Position numbers and translations under genes: made by a program. From assembly GCA_902530715.1 (NCBI GenBank), contig CACABD010000004.1:1-41706 (forward strand): 41,706 nucleotides of DNA, written 5' to 3'. Below the pieces are notes generated by a model. The model saw only the letters and a list, made by a program, of their open reading frames with translations, had not been told where the DNA came from and searched no databases. Positions within the stretch are counted from its first letter, which is position 1; every line of letters starts with the position of its first letter. The stretch comes from an uncultured Pelagibacteraceae bacterium (GTDB taxonomy: Bacteria > Pseudomonadota > Alphaproteobacteria > Pelagibacterales > Pelagibacteraceae). Positions 10,560 to 19,609 of the stretch are shown here, piece by piece.

Positions 10560-11267
10560 TCAATTTAATTCATAACTAACTATAGATATTGCTGATATTG
10601 CTGCTGTTTCAGCCCTCAATATATTTTCACCTAAACTCAACTTATAAATACTCTTAAATTTACCAATTTCAACTCTTTCAAACTCTGAGAAATCTCCTTC
10701 TGGGCCAATAATTATACAATTAGATTTTGTTAATAATTTATTCTTATCTAGATTTGTAGTTTTTGAGTTTAAATCTGTAAAAATTAAATTAACATTTTCT
10801 TGATTTTTATTTAGAAATTTTTTTAATGTTGTTGGTTCTTCAATATTAGGAATATCTATCCGATTGGACTGTTCGCTTGCTTCCACAACTATTTTTCTTA
10901 ACCTATCTAAATTTATTTTACGAACGATTGTTCTATCAAAAATGATTGGTATAAAATTTGTTACACCTAACTCTGTGGATTTTTGTATCATGAAATTAAA
11001 AAAGTTTGATTTAATTGGAGAAAAAGCAAGCCATAATTCATTTTTATGTTCTTTTGATCTTATTTGTCTTCCAAGTTTAAAATTTATCAATCCTGATTTA
11101 ATACTTTCAAAGAGAGCAACCCATTCTCCATTTTCATTGAATAAATTAAAGTTATCACCTTTTTTTATTCTCATAACTTTTAACAAATAATGAGATTGAT
11201 CTTTATTTAATTTACCAGTTAAATTATTAGATAAACTTTCTTTGAAAAATAATCTAATATTGTTCAT
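10560..11267 (-). CDS. rsmE: 16S rRNA (uracil1498-N3)-methyltransferase
   Basis: RsmE is a SPOUT-class enzyme that methylates U1498 of 16S rRNA. The C-terminal SAM-binding knot is clear: IIIGPEGDFSEFE and LGENILRAETAAISAISIV. The N-terminal PUA-like region carries HYLLKVMRIKKGD, and the middle has IQKSTELGVTNFIPI. It is 235 residues, normal for the family. It lies just upstream of the oxidase genes on the same strand and is divergent from the HAD gene, with only 20 bases between the two start codons; promoters for both must overlap each other or their coding starts. Confidence 0.95.
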   Translation of the reverse strand: MNNIRLFFKESLSNNLTGKLNKDQSHYLLKVMRIKKGDNFNLFNENGEWVALFESIKSGLINFKLGRQIRSKEHKNELWLAFSPIKSNFFNFMIQKSTELGVTNFIPIIFDRTIVRKINLDRLRKIVVEASEQSNRIDIPNIEEPTTLKKFLNKNQENVNLIFTDLNSKTTNLDKNKLLTKSNCIIIGPEGDFSEFERVEIGKFKSIYKLSLGENILRAETAAISAISIVSYELN

Positions 11268-11287
11268 AATATGATACTAAACTTTTT

Positions 11288-11950
11288 ATGAAAAAAATTA
11301 AGGTAATAATTTTTGACGCTTATGGTACTCTTTTTGATGTAAATTCTGCAGCAGAAAAATGTAAAGATAAAATTGGTAATAAATGGGAGAGCTTTGCTAA
11401 TTATTGGAGAACCACTCAGTTAGAGTATACTTGGTTAAGAAGTCTCATGAAAAGACATAAAGATTTTTGGCAAGTTACAGAAGATAGTTTAGATAAATCT
11501 TTGTTAGCATTTAAAATTGATCCTAATATGAGATCAGATTTGTTAAATCTTTATAAAATTTTAAATACTTTTCCAGAAGTAAATGAAGTATTAAAAAATC
11601 TTAAAAAAAAAAAATATAAAATTTCAATACTCTCAAATGGCACTCCTGACCTCTTAGATGAGTTGGTAAAAAGTAATAATCTAGAAAAAATGTTTGATGA
11701 TATATTTTCAATTGAAGAAGTTGGAATATATAAGCCAGACAAAAAAGTGTATGATATGCCTATCAAAAAGTATAAAGTTGAAAAAAATGAAGTTGTATTT
11801 CTAAGTGCTAACACTTGGGATGTTTCTGGTGCAGGAAATTTTGGTTTTAATTCTATTTGGGTCAATAGAAACAAAAATATTTTTGACAAATTGGATTATA
11901 TTCCTCATAATGAAATAAATAATCTTAATGGATTATTAAAACTAATTTAA
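11288..11950 (+). CDS. HAD-superfamily 2-haloacid dehalogenase-like hydrolase (type II)
   Basis: This is a haloacid-dehalogenase-type hydrolase with the motif set of L-2-haloacid dehalogenases. Motif I is IIFDAYGTLFDV (nucleophile Asp10), motif II is ILSNGTP, the motif III Lys lies in YKPDKKVYDM, and motif IV is FLSANTWDVSGAGNFGF followed by WVNR. The helical cap begins about residue 17. Its 220 residues match the group. Motif IV with its Asn-Trp-Asp is closer to true dehalogenases than to phosphatases of the superfamily, but the substrate cannot be told from sequence. It is the first gene of a tight plus-strand run that continues with the CDGSH, DoxX, pirin and quinone oxidoreductase genes. 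Confidence 0.88.
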   Translation: MKKIKVIIFDAYGTLFDVNSAAEKCKDKIGNKWESFANYWRTTQLEYTWLRSLMKRHKDFWQVTEDSLDKSLLAFKIDPNMRSDLLNLYKILNTFPEVNEVLKNLKKKKYKISILSNGTPDLLDELVKSNNLEKMFDDIFSIEEVGIYKPDKKVYDMPIKKYKVEKNEVVFLSANTWDVSGAGNFGFNSIWVNRNKNIFDKLDYIPHNEINNLNGLLKLI

Positions 11951-11953
11951 ACA

Positions 11954-12190
11954 ATGAACAAACCTATTAGAGCAGGAAACAGCGCAATCGCTTTAGAAGT
12001 TGAAGAAGGAAAATCTTATTTTTGGTGTAGCTGTGGAAAAAGTTTAAAACAACCACTGTGTGATGGCTCACATAAAGAAACAGAACTTAAACCAATAGCT
12101 TTTAAAGCAGATGTAACAACAAAATTATTTTTTTGTGCTTGTAAACAAACTAAAAATCAGCCATTTTGCAATGGATCTCATAACAAATAA
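11954..12190 (+). CDS. double CDGSH iron-sulfur protein
   Basis: This is a small 78-residue protein made of two CDGSH (mitoNEET-type) [2Fe-2S] motifs. The first, CSCGKSLKQPLCDGSH (about residues 26-41), keeps the full 3Cys-1His ligand set. The second, CACKQTKNQPFCNGSH (about 61-76), keeps the cysteines and histidine but has Asn in place of the Asp of CDGSH. The protein has no membrane helix, so it is probably cytosolic. It lies 3 bases after the HAD gene and directly abuts the DoxX gene. Known relatives handle redox or iron-sulfur cluster transfer; the exact role here is unknown. Confidence 0.92.
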   Translation: MNKPIRAGNSAIALEVEEGKSYFWCSCGKSLKQPLCDGSHKETELKPIAFKADVTTKLFFCACKQTKNQPFCNGSHNK

Positions 12191-12580
12191 ATGATGGAAA
12201 ACTTATTTAGCAAATTAAACTTAATCGCACCTTGGTTTTTAAGACTGGGTTTAGGTGTAGCATTTATTATACATGGATATTTTAAGTTTCCTTTGCCACC
12301 AGCTGGATTAATAGAATACTTTGGTTTATCACCACTTTTGTCATCTGTTGTTGCAATATCAGAAGTTGGATCTGGAATATTATTAATTGTAAGTGGATTT
12401 ATAAAAGGACCAGTTGGAAATTTTCTTACAAGATTAAGTGCTTTTACTATTACAATTATAATGATCAATGTGTTTGCTATTGGTCATCCAGATTGGTTTT
12501 TTACAACAAAACTTTTTACTAGTGAGCAAATATTTCTCTTTCTGATAAGTTTATATTTTGTTATTAAGGGAAACAATTAA
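12191..12580 (+). CDS. DoxX family membrane protein
   Basis: This is a 129-residue integral membrane protein with four hydrophobic segments. The DoxX family pattern is visible: FLRLGLGVAFIIHGYFKF near the N-terminus, then a segment beginning about residue 51 (VVAISEVGSGILLIVSGFI, shown here) and a final pair of helices. DoxX proteins are associated with respiratory or redox stress functions in several bacteria, but most have no assigned reaction. It begins immediately after the CDGSH stop; two consecutive ATG codons (12191 and 12194) are possible starts. The following pirin gene starts 4 bases after its stop. Confidence 0.87.
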   Translation: MMENLFSKLNLIAPWFLRLGLGVAFIIHGYFKFPLPPAGLIEYFGLSPLLSSVVAISEVGSGILLIVSGFIKGPVGNFLTRLSAFTITIIMINVFAIGHPDWFFTTKLFTSEQIFLFLISLYFVIKGNN

Positions 12581-12584
12581 TCTT

Positions 12585-13415
12585 ATGATTGAAGTAAGCA
12601 AAATTATAAATCCAACTAATGCATCAGATGGTGCTGGTGTGAAGCTAAAAAGAAGTATCGGTGTTGAGCCAAATTATTATGATCCATTCTTAATGTTAGA
12701 TGAATTTGGTTCTGAAAATAGTGATGATTATGTTGCAGGATTCCCCCCACATCCACACAGAGGAATTGAAACTGTTACATATATGCTAAATGGGGATTTT
12801 GAGCACGAGGATAGCACTGGCGGTAAAGGAAAAATGACAGCTGGTGATGTTCAGTGGATGAAAACTGGGAGTGGTATTATACATTCTGAAATGCCAGCCA
12901 TGAAGGAGGGAAAACTTCATGGATTTCAATTATGGATAAATATGCCAGCCAAATTAAAAAAGAGTAAGCCTGAATATATTTATATTAAGGCAGATAAAAT
13001 GAGTATCCATAAAGACCAAGACAAAGAAGTAAAAACTATAGCTGGAAAATTTGAAAAAGCAGAAGGTCCGGTAAAGGGTCATAATGTAGAGCCTATTTAT
13101 TTTGATGTAGAGCTTAAAAAAGATAAAGAGTTTAATTTTGATATTCCTGAGACACACAATACCTTTATATATTTAATCAATGGAGAAATAAAAATTGGAA
13201 GCAAAGTTCACGATAAAGTTAAAGATAGTACATTGATACTACTTGATAATGGAAAAGACTTAAAAGTAAAAGCATCTTCAAACTCTAAATTTTTACTCGT
13301 ATCTGGTAAACCATTAAATGAAGAAATAGCAAGAGGTGGTCCCTTTGTAATGAACACTAAAAAGGAGATACTAGATGCTGTTAATGATTATCATAACGGA
13401 ACATTTGTTAAATAA
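12585..13415 (+). CDS. pirin family protein
   Basis: Pirins are bicupin iron proteins, some with quercetinase activity and some acting as redox-sensing regulators. The N-terminal cupin has the pirin metal motif: GFPPHPHRGIETVTYM, GDFEHEDSTG and GSGIIHSEMP, supplying the histidines and glutamate. The C-terminal cupin ends with RGGPFVMNTKKEI. I choose the ATG at 12585 (276 residues, MIEVSKIINP); the frame is open nine codons upstream to a TTG but that overlaps the DoxX end and looks unlike a pirin N-terminus. Its stop overlaps the next ATG as TAATG, so pirin and the quinone oxidoreductase are coupled. Confidence 0.93.
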   Translation: MIEVSKIINPTNASDGAGVKLKRSIGVEPNYYDPFLMLDEFGSENSDDYVAGFPPHPHRGIETVTYMLNGDFEHEDSTGGKGKMTAGDVQWMKTGSGIIHSEMPAMKEGKLHGFQLWINMPAKLKKSKPEYIYIKADKMSIHKDQDKEVKTIAGKFEKAEGPVKGHNVEPIYFDVELKKDKEFNFDIPETHNTFIYLINGEIKIGSKVHDKVKDSTLILLDNGKDLKVKASSNSKFLLVSGKPLNEEIARGGPFVMNTKKEILDAVNDYHNGTFVK

Positions 13416-14386
13416 TGCGTAGTGTATCTTTCTCAAAAACTGGTGGCCCTGAAGTTCTTGAATATAAAGAGTTAAAACTTGAAGATCCAAAGAGTGGTGA
13501 AGTGCTAATTAAACACTCTGCAATAGGATTAAATTTCATAGATACTTACCATCGATCAGGTTTGTATCCTGTACCACTACCTTCAGGAATTGGTTTAGAA
13601 GGTGCAGGAATTATTGAAAAAGTTGGACCAGATATTTCAAATTTTAAAGAGGGTGATAAAGTTGCCTATGCTGCTGCACCATTAGGCTCCTACTCTTCTC
13701 ACAGAATATATCCAACAAAAAATTTGGTCAAAGTTCCAGAAGAAATTGATCTTAATACAGTTGCATGTTTAATGACAAAAGGTTTAACAACCTTTTATTT
13801 GTTGCACAAAACTTATGAGGTTAAAAAAGGTCAAACGATATTATTTCATGCTGCGGCAGGGGGTGTTGGTCAAATATTTTGTCAGTGGGCAAAAAGTTTA
13901 GGATGTAAAGTTATTGGAACTGTAGGATCTGATGAAAAAATAGAATTAGCCAAAAAATACGGTTGTGATGAAGTAATAAATTATTCGAAGGAAAATTTTA
14001 AAGACAGGGTTATGGAAATTACTAATAACGAAGGTTTGCCAGTTGTATATGATGGGGTAGGAAAAGTAACACTAGAAAATTCTTTAGGCTGTTTAAAAAT
14101 GCGAGGAATGATGGTTTCTTTTGGTAATGCATCCGGAAAACTTGATCCTGTCGACGTTGGTAAATTTATTGCTCCAAAAGGTTTATATTTAACTAGGCCA
14201 AGTATTGCTCATTACACTGCTACTAGAGAAGAACTAGACGAAGCATCTGATAAACTATTTCAAATGGTAAAAAATGGGAATGTAAAAGTTGAAATATTTA
14301 AAAAATATAACCTCAAAGATGCGATACAAGCACATAAAGATCTTGAGGGACGTAAAATATTAGGACCGGCAATAATTACTCCTTAA
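13415..14386 (+). CDS. NAD(P)H:quinone oxidoreductase-like zinc-independent MDR enzyme
   Basis: This is a medium-chain dehydrogenase/reductase of the quinone oxidoreductase (QOR) group. It has the N-terminal GroES-like fold with FIDTYHRSGLYP and PSGIGLEGAG, and the Rossmann motif HAAAGGVGQIFCQWAKSLG followed by VIGTVGSDEKIELAKKYG. The zinc ligands of alcohol dehydrogenases are missing, as expected for QOR. Its 323 residues match. It is the last gene of the HAD-CDGSH-DoxX-pirin-QOR run and its end overlaps the convergent DUF2721 gene by 11 bases. The natural substrate may be a quinone or an enone. Confidence 0.92.
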   Translation: MRSVSFSKTGGPEVLEYKELKLEDPKSGEVLIKHSAIGLNFIDTYHRSGLYPVPLPSGIGLEGAGIIEKVGPDISNFKEGDKVAYAAAPLGSYSSHRIYPTKNLVKVPEEIDLNTVACLMTKGLTTFYLLHKTYEVKKGQTILFHAAAGGVGQIFCQWAKSLGCKVIGTVGSDEKIELAKKYGCDEVINYSKENFKDRVMEITNNEGLPVVYDGVGKVTLENSLGCLKMRGMMVSFGNASGKLDPVDVGKFIAPKGLYLTRPSIAHYTATREELDEASDKLFQMVKNGNVKVEIFKKYNLKDAIQAHKDLEGRKILGPAIITP

Positions 14387-14783
14387 ATTGTACATCCATA
14401 TCAGAAATATGAAGCTTTAAGGCTTTGGTTGAAATTTGAATTTCTCTTATAAAAAAAATAATTGATATCATCATAGATAAACAGCATGAACCAAAAATTA
14501 TTCTAGCAACAAATATTTTTTCTAAGTATAACGCAAAGACTGTTAGCATATTGAACAAAAATCCAAATGCAGAAAACATAATTGTATATTTTAAAACATT
14601 TATTCTATTATTTAAGTTTATAAGTTGATCTCTCCACTCGGGTGGGGTGTGTTTTTCAAATACATGTTCGTCGTGTATTTTTCTAATTAAATTACTTAAA
14701 GTGTGAAACCTATTGCTATAAACACCCATAATTAGTGGAATTGCCGGAAACATTAAAGCAGTGACTGTGTAATCAATATCCAT
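14376..14783 (-). CDS. DUF2721 family membrane protein
   Basis: This is a 135-residue membrane protein of unknown function. The N-terminus VTALMFPAIPLIMGVYSNRFHTLSNLIRKIHDEH resembles the conserved opening of DUF2721 (positions 7-40; only part is essential here: FPAIPLIMGVYSNRF). Two further hydrophobic segments form a hairpin about residues 65-110, and a short polar tail ends the protein. It stands alone on the minus strand, overlaps the end of the quinone oxidoreductase gene and is divergent from ubiA with 52 bases between the starts. Confidence 0.75.
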   Translation of the reverse strand: MDIDYTVTALMFPAIPLIMGVYSNRFHTLSNLIRKIHDEHVFEKHTPPEWRDQLINLNNRINVLKYTIMFSAFGFLFNMLTVFALYLEKIFVARIIFGSCCLSMMISIIFFIREIQISTKALKLHISDMDVQFKE

Positions 14784-14835
14784 ACGAATCAGTTTGATTA
14801 TGAATCGATGCTTTGTTATTTACAAGTAAATTATA

Positions 14836-15705
14836 ATGAAAGATTTTATACTTTTTCTTGATTTAATAAGATTGAAGAAACCGATTGGTGTAATGCTGTT
14901 GTTTTGGCCATGCCTATGGGGTCTAACTTTGGCAAACGATTTCACAAGTAATAATTTACAGTACATAATTTATTTTGTTTATTTTTTTTTAGGATCAGTT
15001 CTTATGAGGTCTGCTGGATGTATTGTTAATGATATATTGGACAGGAAGTACGATATTTTAGTAGAAAGAACTAAACAACGACCAATCGCTTCTGGAAAAA
15101 TATCTGTAAAATTGAGTTTGATTTACGTAATTATTTTATGTTCGTTTGCTTTTTTAATTTTAATCCAATTTAATTTTACGACTATTTTTTTGGGTCTAGC
15201 ATCTATGCCTTTTGCATTTAGTTATCCTTTAATGAAAAGATATACTTACTGGCCTCAATTATTTTTGGGATTTACTTTTAATTATGGACTTATAATGGCT
15301 TGGTTTTCTATAAAACCTGAATTTAGTTATATTCCAATAATATTTTATGTAGGAGCCATATTTTGGACATTAGCTTACGACACAATATATGGGTTTCAAG
15401 ACATTAAAGACGATGAAATAATAGGAGTGAAATCAACATCAATTAAATTTAAAAAAAATCCTAAGTTACTAATTTTTATATGCTATTTGGTTTTTATCTT
15501 AATGCAAATTATATCGGGACTTTTGATGGAATTTAATTATTACTATTATATAGGTATTGTGATCATTGCTGTACACTTATTGTTTTATCAGACAAAAAAT
15601 TTGGATATTTCAAACCCCAAAATATGTTTGGAAAAATTTAAAGCTAATAATTTTTTAGGTCTAATTATTTTTGTGAATATATTAACAAATAAAATTTATC
15701 TATAA
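14836..15705 (+). CDS. ubiA: 4-hydroxybenzoate polyprenyltransferase
   Basis: UbiA prenylates 4-hydroxybenzoate in ubiquinone synthesis. The first Asp-rich motif NDILDRKYDILVERT with RPIASG, and the second motif YDTIYGFQDIKDDEIIGVKS, are both complete and are those of UbiA rather than CtaB. IRLKKPIGVMLLFWPCLWG at the N-terminus is typical. It is 289 residues with about eight or nine helices. Its stop overlaps the msbA ATG (TAATG), so it heads the lipid A operon, an arrangement suggesting cotranscription rather than a shared pathway. Confidence 0.95.
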   Translation: MKDFILFLDLIRLKKPIGVMLLFWPCLWGLTLANDFTSNNLQYIIYFVYFFLGSVLMRSAGCIVNDILDRKYDILVERTKQRPIASGKISVKLSLIYVIILCSFAFLILIQFNFTTIFLGLASMPFAFSYPLMKRYTYWPQLFLGFTFNYGLIMAWFSIKPEFSYIPIIFYVGAIFWTLAYDTIYGFQDIKDDEIIGVKSTSIKFKKNPKLLIFICYLVFILMQIISGLLMEFNYYYYIGIVIIAVHLLFYQTKNLDISNPKICLEKFKANNFLGLIIFVNILTNKIYL

Positions 15706-17444
15706 TGACTAATTTACAAATTTTAAAAAGATTATTTAATGAGTATACGAAAAAATATTTACCACAAATTTTTTTAGCGTTAATTTTTTCATTAATATTA
15801 GCTGCAAGCACTTCTGCAATTGCGTGGTTATTAGATCCAGCCGTTGAAAAACTTTTTATTCAAAAAAATCAGAACTTAATGTTAATTATCCCTTTGGGTA
15901 TTATTATGGCTTTTGCCACAAAAGGTTCTTCTTTGTATCTTGCCAAAGCAATAATGATAAGTGTCGGCGAAGAGGTGAGAAAAGCCATACAAGTAGATAT
16001 GATGAAAAATTTAATTAAAGCAGATACTGAGACAATTGAAAAAAAGCACTCTGGTAAAATAATTACAAATTTAATAAATGATGTTAATTTTATGACTGGT
16101 CTTGTTAGCGTTGGAATATTAAATTTATTTAAAGACTCACTCACATTAATCGGATTATTAGGAGTTATGTTTTATCAAAATTGGAAATTATCATTAATCG
16201 CGATCGTAATGATACCTCTTGCCAGCTACTTTGCTAGATTTTTAGGTAACAGAATTAGTAAGGTCACAACTCAAGCTATGGATACGGCAGGAGTTTTAAA
16301 TTCTTACCTTATGGAGATTTTTAGAAATCACAAATTAATAAAGGTTTTTCAAAAAGAAACTTACGAAGCGTCAAGGGCAAATGATGCGTTGGATCAACTA
16401 AAAAATAGGGGAAAAAAGTTAGCTATCATTTATGCTAGATCATCACCAATTATGGAATTTTTGACAGGAATTATGATTGCAATTCTCATTTATTTCTCCG
16501 GTAATTTGATTATGAGCGATGAATTAGCTATAAATAATTTTTTTTCGTTCCTAGCAGCAATGATGTTGGCTTATCAACCTGTTAGATCTCTTGCGACATT
16601 AAATCTTACAATAAATCAAGGATTGGCCGCAGCAAAAAGGATCCTTCCTATAGTCGATCAAAAACATAATATCGTCGAAAATGAGAAATTAGACAGATTA
16701 AAAGTTTTGAGTGGGACTATCATTTTTGAAAAAGTAAATTTTAATTATAATTCTAATTCTAGATCAATTTTAAAAAACATTAATTTAAATATATCTGGAG
16801 GTGAAATGACCTCGCTTGTAGGGCATAGTGGAGCTGGTAAATCTACTATACTAAATTTAATACCTCGTTTTTATGATTGTTCTGAGGGAGATATTAAAAT
16901 TGACAATCAATCGATTAAAAGTAGACGATTGTCTTCATTAAGAGAGAATGTATCTTTGGTAAGCCAAGAGACTACTTTATTTGATGATACAATTCTAAAT
17001 AATATCAAATATGCAAATCTAAATGCGACTGATGAACAGATAAAAGAAGCGGCAAAACTCTCTTTTTCAGATGAATTTATAAACTTACTTCCAAATAAAT
17101 ATAATACTATGATTGGAGAAAACGGTATTAGACTTTCGGGTGGTGAAAAACAAAGATTATCTATCGCAAGAGCGTTTTTAAAAAAAAGCAAAATTATATT
17201 ACTAGATGAAGCTACTTCGTCTCTAGACACAGAAACTGAAAAAAAGATTCAAGATGCTTTAAGTTTTTTAACAAAAGGAAAAACAACTCTTGTAATAGCA
17301 CATAGATTGTCAACAGTATTAAACTCCAATAAAATTTATGTTATAGACAATGGTGAAGTTGTTGCTGAAGGAAATCACTCTGAGCTATTAAATAATTCAT
17401 TAATATATAAAAATTTCTACCATAAACAGATCCAAAAAGATTGA
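15705..17444 (+). CDS. msbA: lipid A export ABC transporter, permease/ATPase (MsbA-like)
   Basis: This is a half-transporter of the ABC type that flips lipid A-core across the inner membrane. Six transmembrane helices span about residues 15-310. The C-terminal ATPase has Walker A GHSGAGKST, the Q-loop in VSQETTLFDDTI, the signature LSGGEKQRLSIARAFL, Walker B IILLDEATSSLD and the H-loop IAHRLST. It is 579 residues, normal for MsbA. Its place between ubiA and waaA-lpxK-lpxL, with TGATG overlap to waaA, supports the lipid A role over drug export. Confidence 0.92.
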   Translation: MTNLQILKRLFNEYTKKYLPQIFLALIFSLILAASTSAIAWLLDPAVEKLFIQKNQNLMLIIPLGIIMAFATKGSSLYLAKAIMISVGEEVRKAIQVDMMKNLIKADTETIEKKHSGKIITNLINDVNFMTGLVSVGILNLFKDSLTLIGLLGVMFYQNWKLSLIAIVMIPLASYFARFLGNRISKVTTQAMDTAGVLNSYLMEIFRNHKLIKVFQKETYEASRANDALDQLKNRGKKLAIIYARSSPIMEFLTGIMIAILIYFSGNLIMSDELAINNFFSFLAAMMLAYQPVRSLATLNLTINQGLAAAKRILPIVDQKHNIVENEKLDRLKVLSGTIIFEKVNFNYNSNSRSILKNINLNISGGEMTSLVGHSGAGKSTILNLIPRFYDCSEGDIKIDNQSIKSRRLSSLRENVSLVSQETTLFDDTILNNIKYANLNATDEQIKEAAKLSFSDEFINLLPNKYNTMIGENGIRLSGGEKQRLSIARAFLKKSKIILLDEATSSLDTETEKKIQDALSFLTKGKTTLVIAHRLSTVLNSNKIYVIDNGEVVAEGNHSELLNNSLIYKNFYHKQIQKD

Positions 17445-18679
17445 TGAGAATATTATATAATCTACTAATGGTTATTATTATTATTTTATCACCGATAATA
17501 TTATTTTACAGAATGGTGAAAAAAAAAGAAAATCCTGGGAGATTTTTAGAGAAATTTGGTTTTTTACAAAAAAAAAGGGTAAATGGTAAATTAATATGGT
17601 TTCATTGTTCAAGCGTTGGGGAGCTTTTAAGTATTACCCCACTTATAGAGAAATTTGAAAAAGATATAGATATAAAAAGTATTTTAATATCTACTTCTAC
17701 ATTAAGCTCATCAAAAATATTTGAAAAATTTAAATACAAAAAAACAATTCATCAATTTTATCCAATAGACAATCCTTTAATAGTAAATAAATTTTTATGT
17801 TATTGGAAACCAGCTGCAGTTTTTTTTGTTGAATCAGAAATTTGGCCTGAAATGTTGAGAAGTTTAAAAAGAAAGAAAATCAAAACCTATCTTTTGAATG
17901 CCAGAATAAGTAAAAATTCTTTTTACAGATGGAAATATTTTAAAGATTTTGGTATTAGTGTATTTGGCATTTTTGATTACATTTTTCCTCAAAATAAAGA
18001 AACATTTAATTATTTAAAACATTTCAAAGTAAAAAAAATGAAAATATTGGGTAATTTAAAATTTTCTGAGCCAAAAAAAATTAATAATAATAAATCTATC
18101 AAGATAAATTTTTTAAAAAGAAAAATTTTGTGTGCAGCAAGTACTCACAGTAATGAGGAAGAATTGATTTCAAGGATACATTTAGATTTAAAAAATAAAA
18201 TTGATAAATTGCTCACAGTCATAATTCCAAGACATATTGAAAGATCTAAGGAAATTAAAGAAACTTTAAAATCAAAAAACCTTAAATATGTTTGTCATAG
18301 TGAAAGTAAAAAAATAAAAAAGGATACTGACGTGTATTTGGTCGACACATATGGTGAAAGTAAATCATTTTATTCTTTAAGTAAGGTTGTTTTTTTAGGT
18401 GGCTCTTTTGTGCCAAGAGGTGGGCAGAACCCATTGGAACCAATTAGGTATGGATGTTATATAACTCATGGTAAACATACTTTTAATTTTACTGAAATAT
18501 ACAATTTACTAAAAAAAAAAAAATTGTCATTTGAAGCTAAAAATTTTTTCCAGCTAAAAAAAATAATTTTAAAATTATTTATGAGAAAATTTGAAAATAA
18601 AAGAGAATTAAATAAATTTAAAAAAGTTGGAAATAACATTCTTAATAAATATTTTACAACTTTAAAAATTTTAATATAA
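17444..18679 (+). CDS. waaA: 3-deoxy-D-manno-octulosonic acid transferase
   Basis: WaaA (KdtA) adds Kdo to the lipid A precursor on the cytoplasmic face of the inner membrane. An N-terminal anchor helix (about residues 5-22) is followed by ENPGRFLEKFGF, the catalytic HCSSVGELLSITPLIE, VESEIWPEM, the CMP-Kdo-binding part AASTHSNEEELI, and GGSFVPRGGQNPLEP. At 411 residues it is slightly short but complete. I use the ATG at 17444 that overlaps the msbA stop (TGATG) instead of the preceding in-frame TTG. The lpxK start follows directly. The number of Kdo residues added cannot be predicted. Confidence 0.94.
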   Translation: MRILYNLLMVIIIILSPIILFYRMVKKKENPGRFLEKFGFLQKKRVNGKLIWFHCSSVGELLSITPLIEKFEKDIDIKSILISTSTLSSSKIFEKFKYKKTIHQFYPIDNPLIVNKFLCYWKPAAVFFVESEIWPEMLRSLKRKKIKTYLLNARISKNSFYRWKYFKDFGISVFGIFDYIFPQNKETFNYLKHFKVKKMKILGNLKFSEPKKINNNKSIKINFLKRKILCAASTHSNEEELISRIHLDLKNKIDKLLTVIIPRHIERSKEIKETLKSKNLKYVCHSESKKIKKDTDVYLVDTYGESKSFYSLSKVVFLGGSFVPRGGQNPLEPIRYGCYITHGKHTFNFTEIYNLLKKKKLSFEAKNFFQLKKIILKLFMRKFENKRELNKFKKVGNNILNKYFTTLKILI

Positions 18680-19609
18680 ATGAAATTAATTAAACCAAAA
18701 TTTTGGGACAAAAATTATTTAACATTTCAGTCATTATTGCTTTATCCACTAACTTTTATTATTGACCTTATAAGTTTAATGACTTTTTTTAAAAAACCAA
18801 AAAAGTACACCCAAATAAAAACTATATGTGTCGGTAATATTTATCTAGGGGGTACTGGAAAAACACCATTAGTTATTTTTCTAGCAAAAAAATTAAAAAA
18901 TAAATTTAAAACAATAATTATTAAAAAAAAATATCAAAGTCATTTGGACGAGAAAAAATTGCTAGAAAATTATAATAAAGTTTTATTTGATAATGATAGA
19001 GTATTATCTTTGTCAAAAGCAATAGAGAAAAAATTTGAGTTAGCAATTTTTGATGATGGTTTACAAGATAAGAAAATTGAATATGATTTAAAAATAGCAT
19101 GTTTTAATTCTATTTCGCTTGCTGGAAATGAGCTAAGATTACCCTCAGGTCCATTAAGGGAAAGCTTAAATAATTTAAGGAGATACGATGCTGTATTTAT
19201 CTCAGGACAACCAGACAATAAAATTTTTTTAAGAAAAATAAAGAAAATTAATCCAAAAATGCCTGTTTTTATTTGTGAATATGTGCCTACGAATTTTAAA
19301 AAATTTAAAAATAAAAGTTATGTGACTTTTAGCGGAATAGGTAATCCTTTAGGATTTTTACGAACCTTAAACAAATATGGTATTAAACGTGAATCAAATC
19401 TTATATACCCAGATCACTATGAGTATTCTAGAACAGAAATTAACAAAATAAAAAAATTAGCAAATGAAAAAAATTTGAAAATATTAACTACAGAAAAGGA
19501 TTTTTATAGAATCCCTATCGAATTAAGAAAAAACATAAGTTTTTTAAAAATTGAAATAAGAATAAACAATTTAAAGAAATTTAACAGGTTTCTATCAAAA
19601 TATTTATGA
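18680..19609 (+). CDS. lpxK: tetraacyldisaccharide 4'-kinase
   Basis: LpxK phosphorylates the 4' position of the lipid A disaccharide. The P-loop GNIYLGGTGKTP (about residues 53-64), the second conserved Asp region FDDGLQDKKIEYDL, the RLPSGPLRE segment and FSGIGNPLGFLRTL are all family hallmarks. An N-terminal membrane-associating segment precedes them. It is 309 residues, within the family range. It follows waaA with no gap and overlaps the acyltransferase start by ATGA. Confidence 0.96.
   Translation: MKLIKPKFWDKNYLTFQSLLLYPLTFIIDLISLMTFFKKPKKYTQIKTICVGNIYLGGTGKTPLVIFLAKKLKNKFKTIIIKKKYQSHLDEKKLLENYNKVLFDNDRVLSLSKAIEKKFELAIFDDGLQDKKIEYDLKIACFNSISLAGNELRLPSGPLRESLNNLRRYDAVFISGQPDNKIFLRKIKKINPKMPVFICEYVPTNFKKFKNKSYVTFSGIGNPLGFLRTLNKYGIKRESNLIYPDHYEYSRTEINKIKKLANEKNLKILTTEKDFYRIPIELRKNISFLKIEIRINNLKKFNRFLSKYL

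Noticed and set aside
10501-10563. Longer N-terminus for ctaC starting at 10563
   Set aside because: The extra 21 residues precede an ideal signal peptide and overlap the rsmE stop; the ATG at 10500 fits the family.
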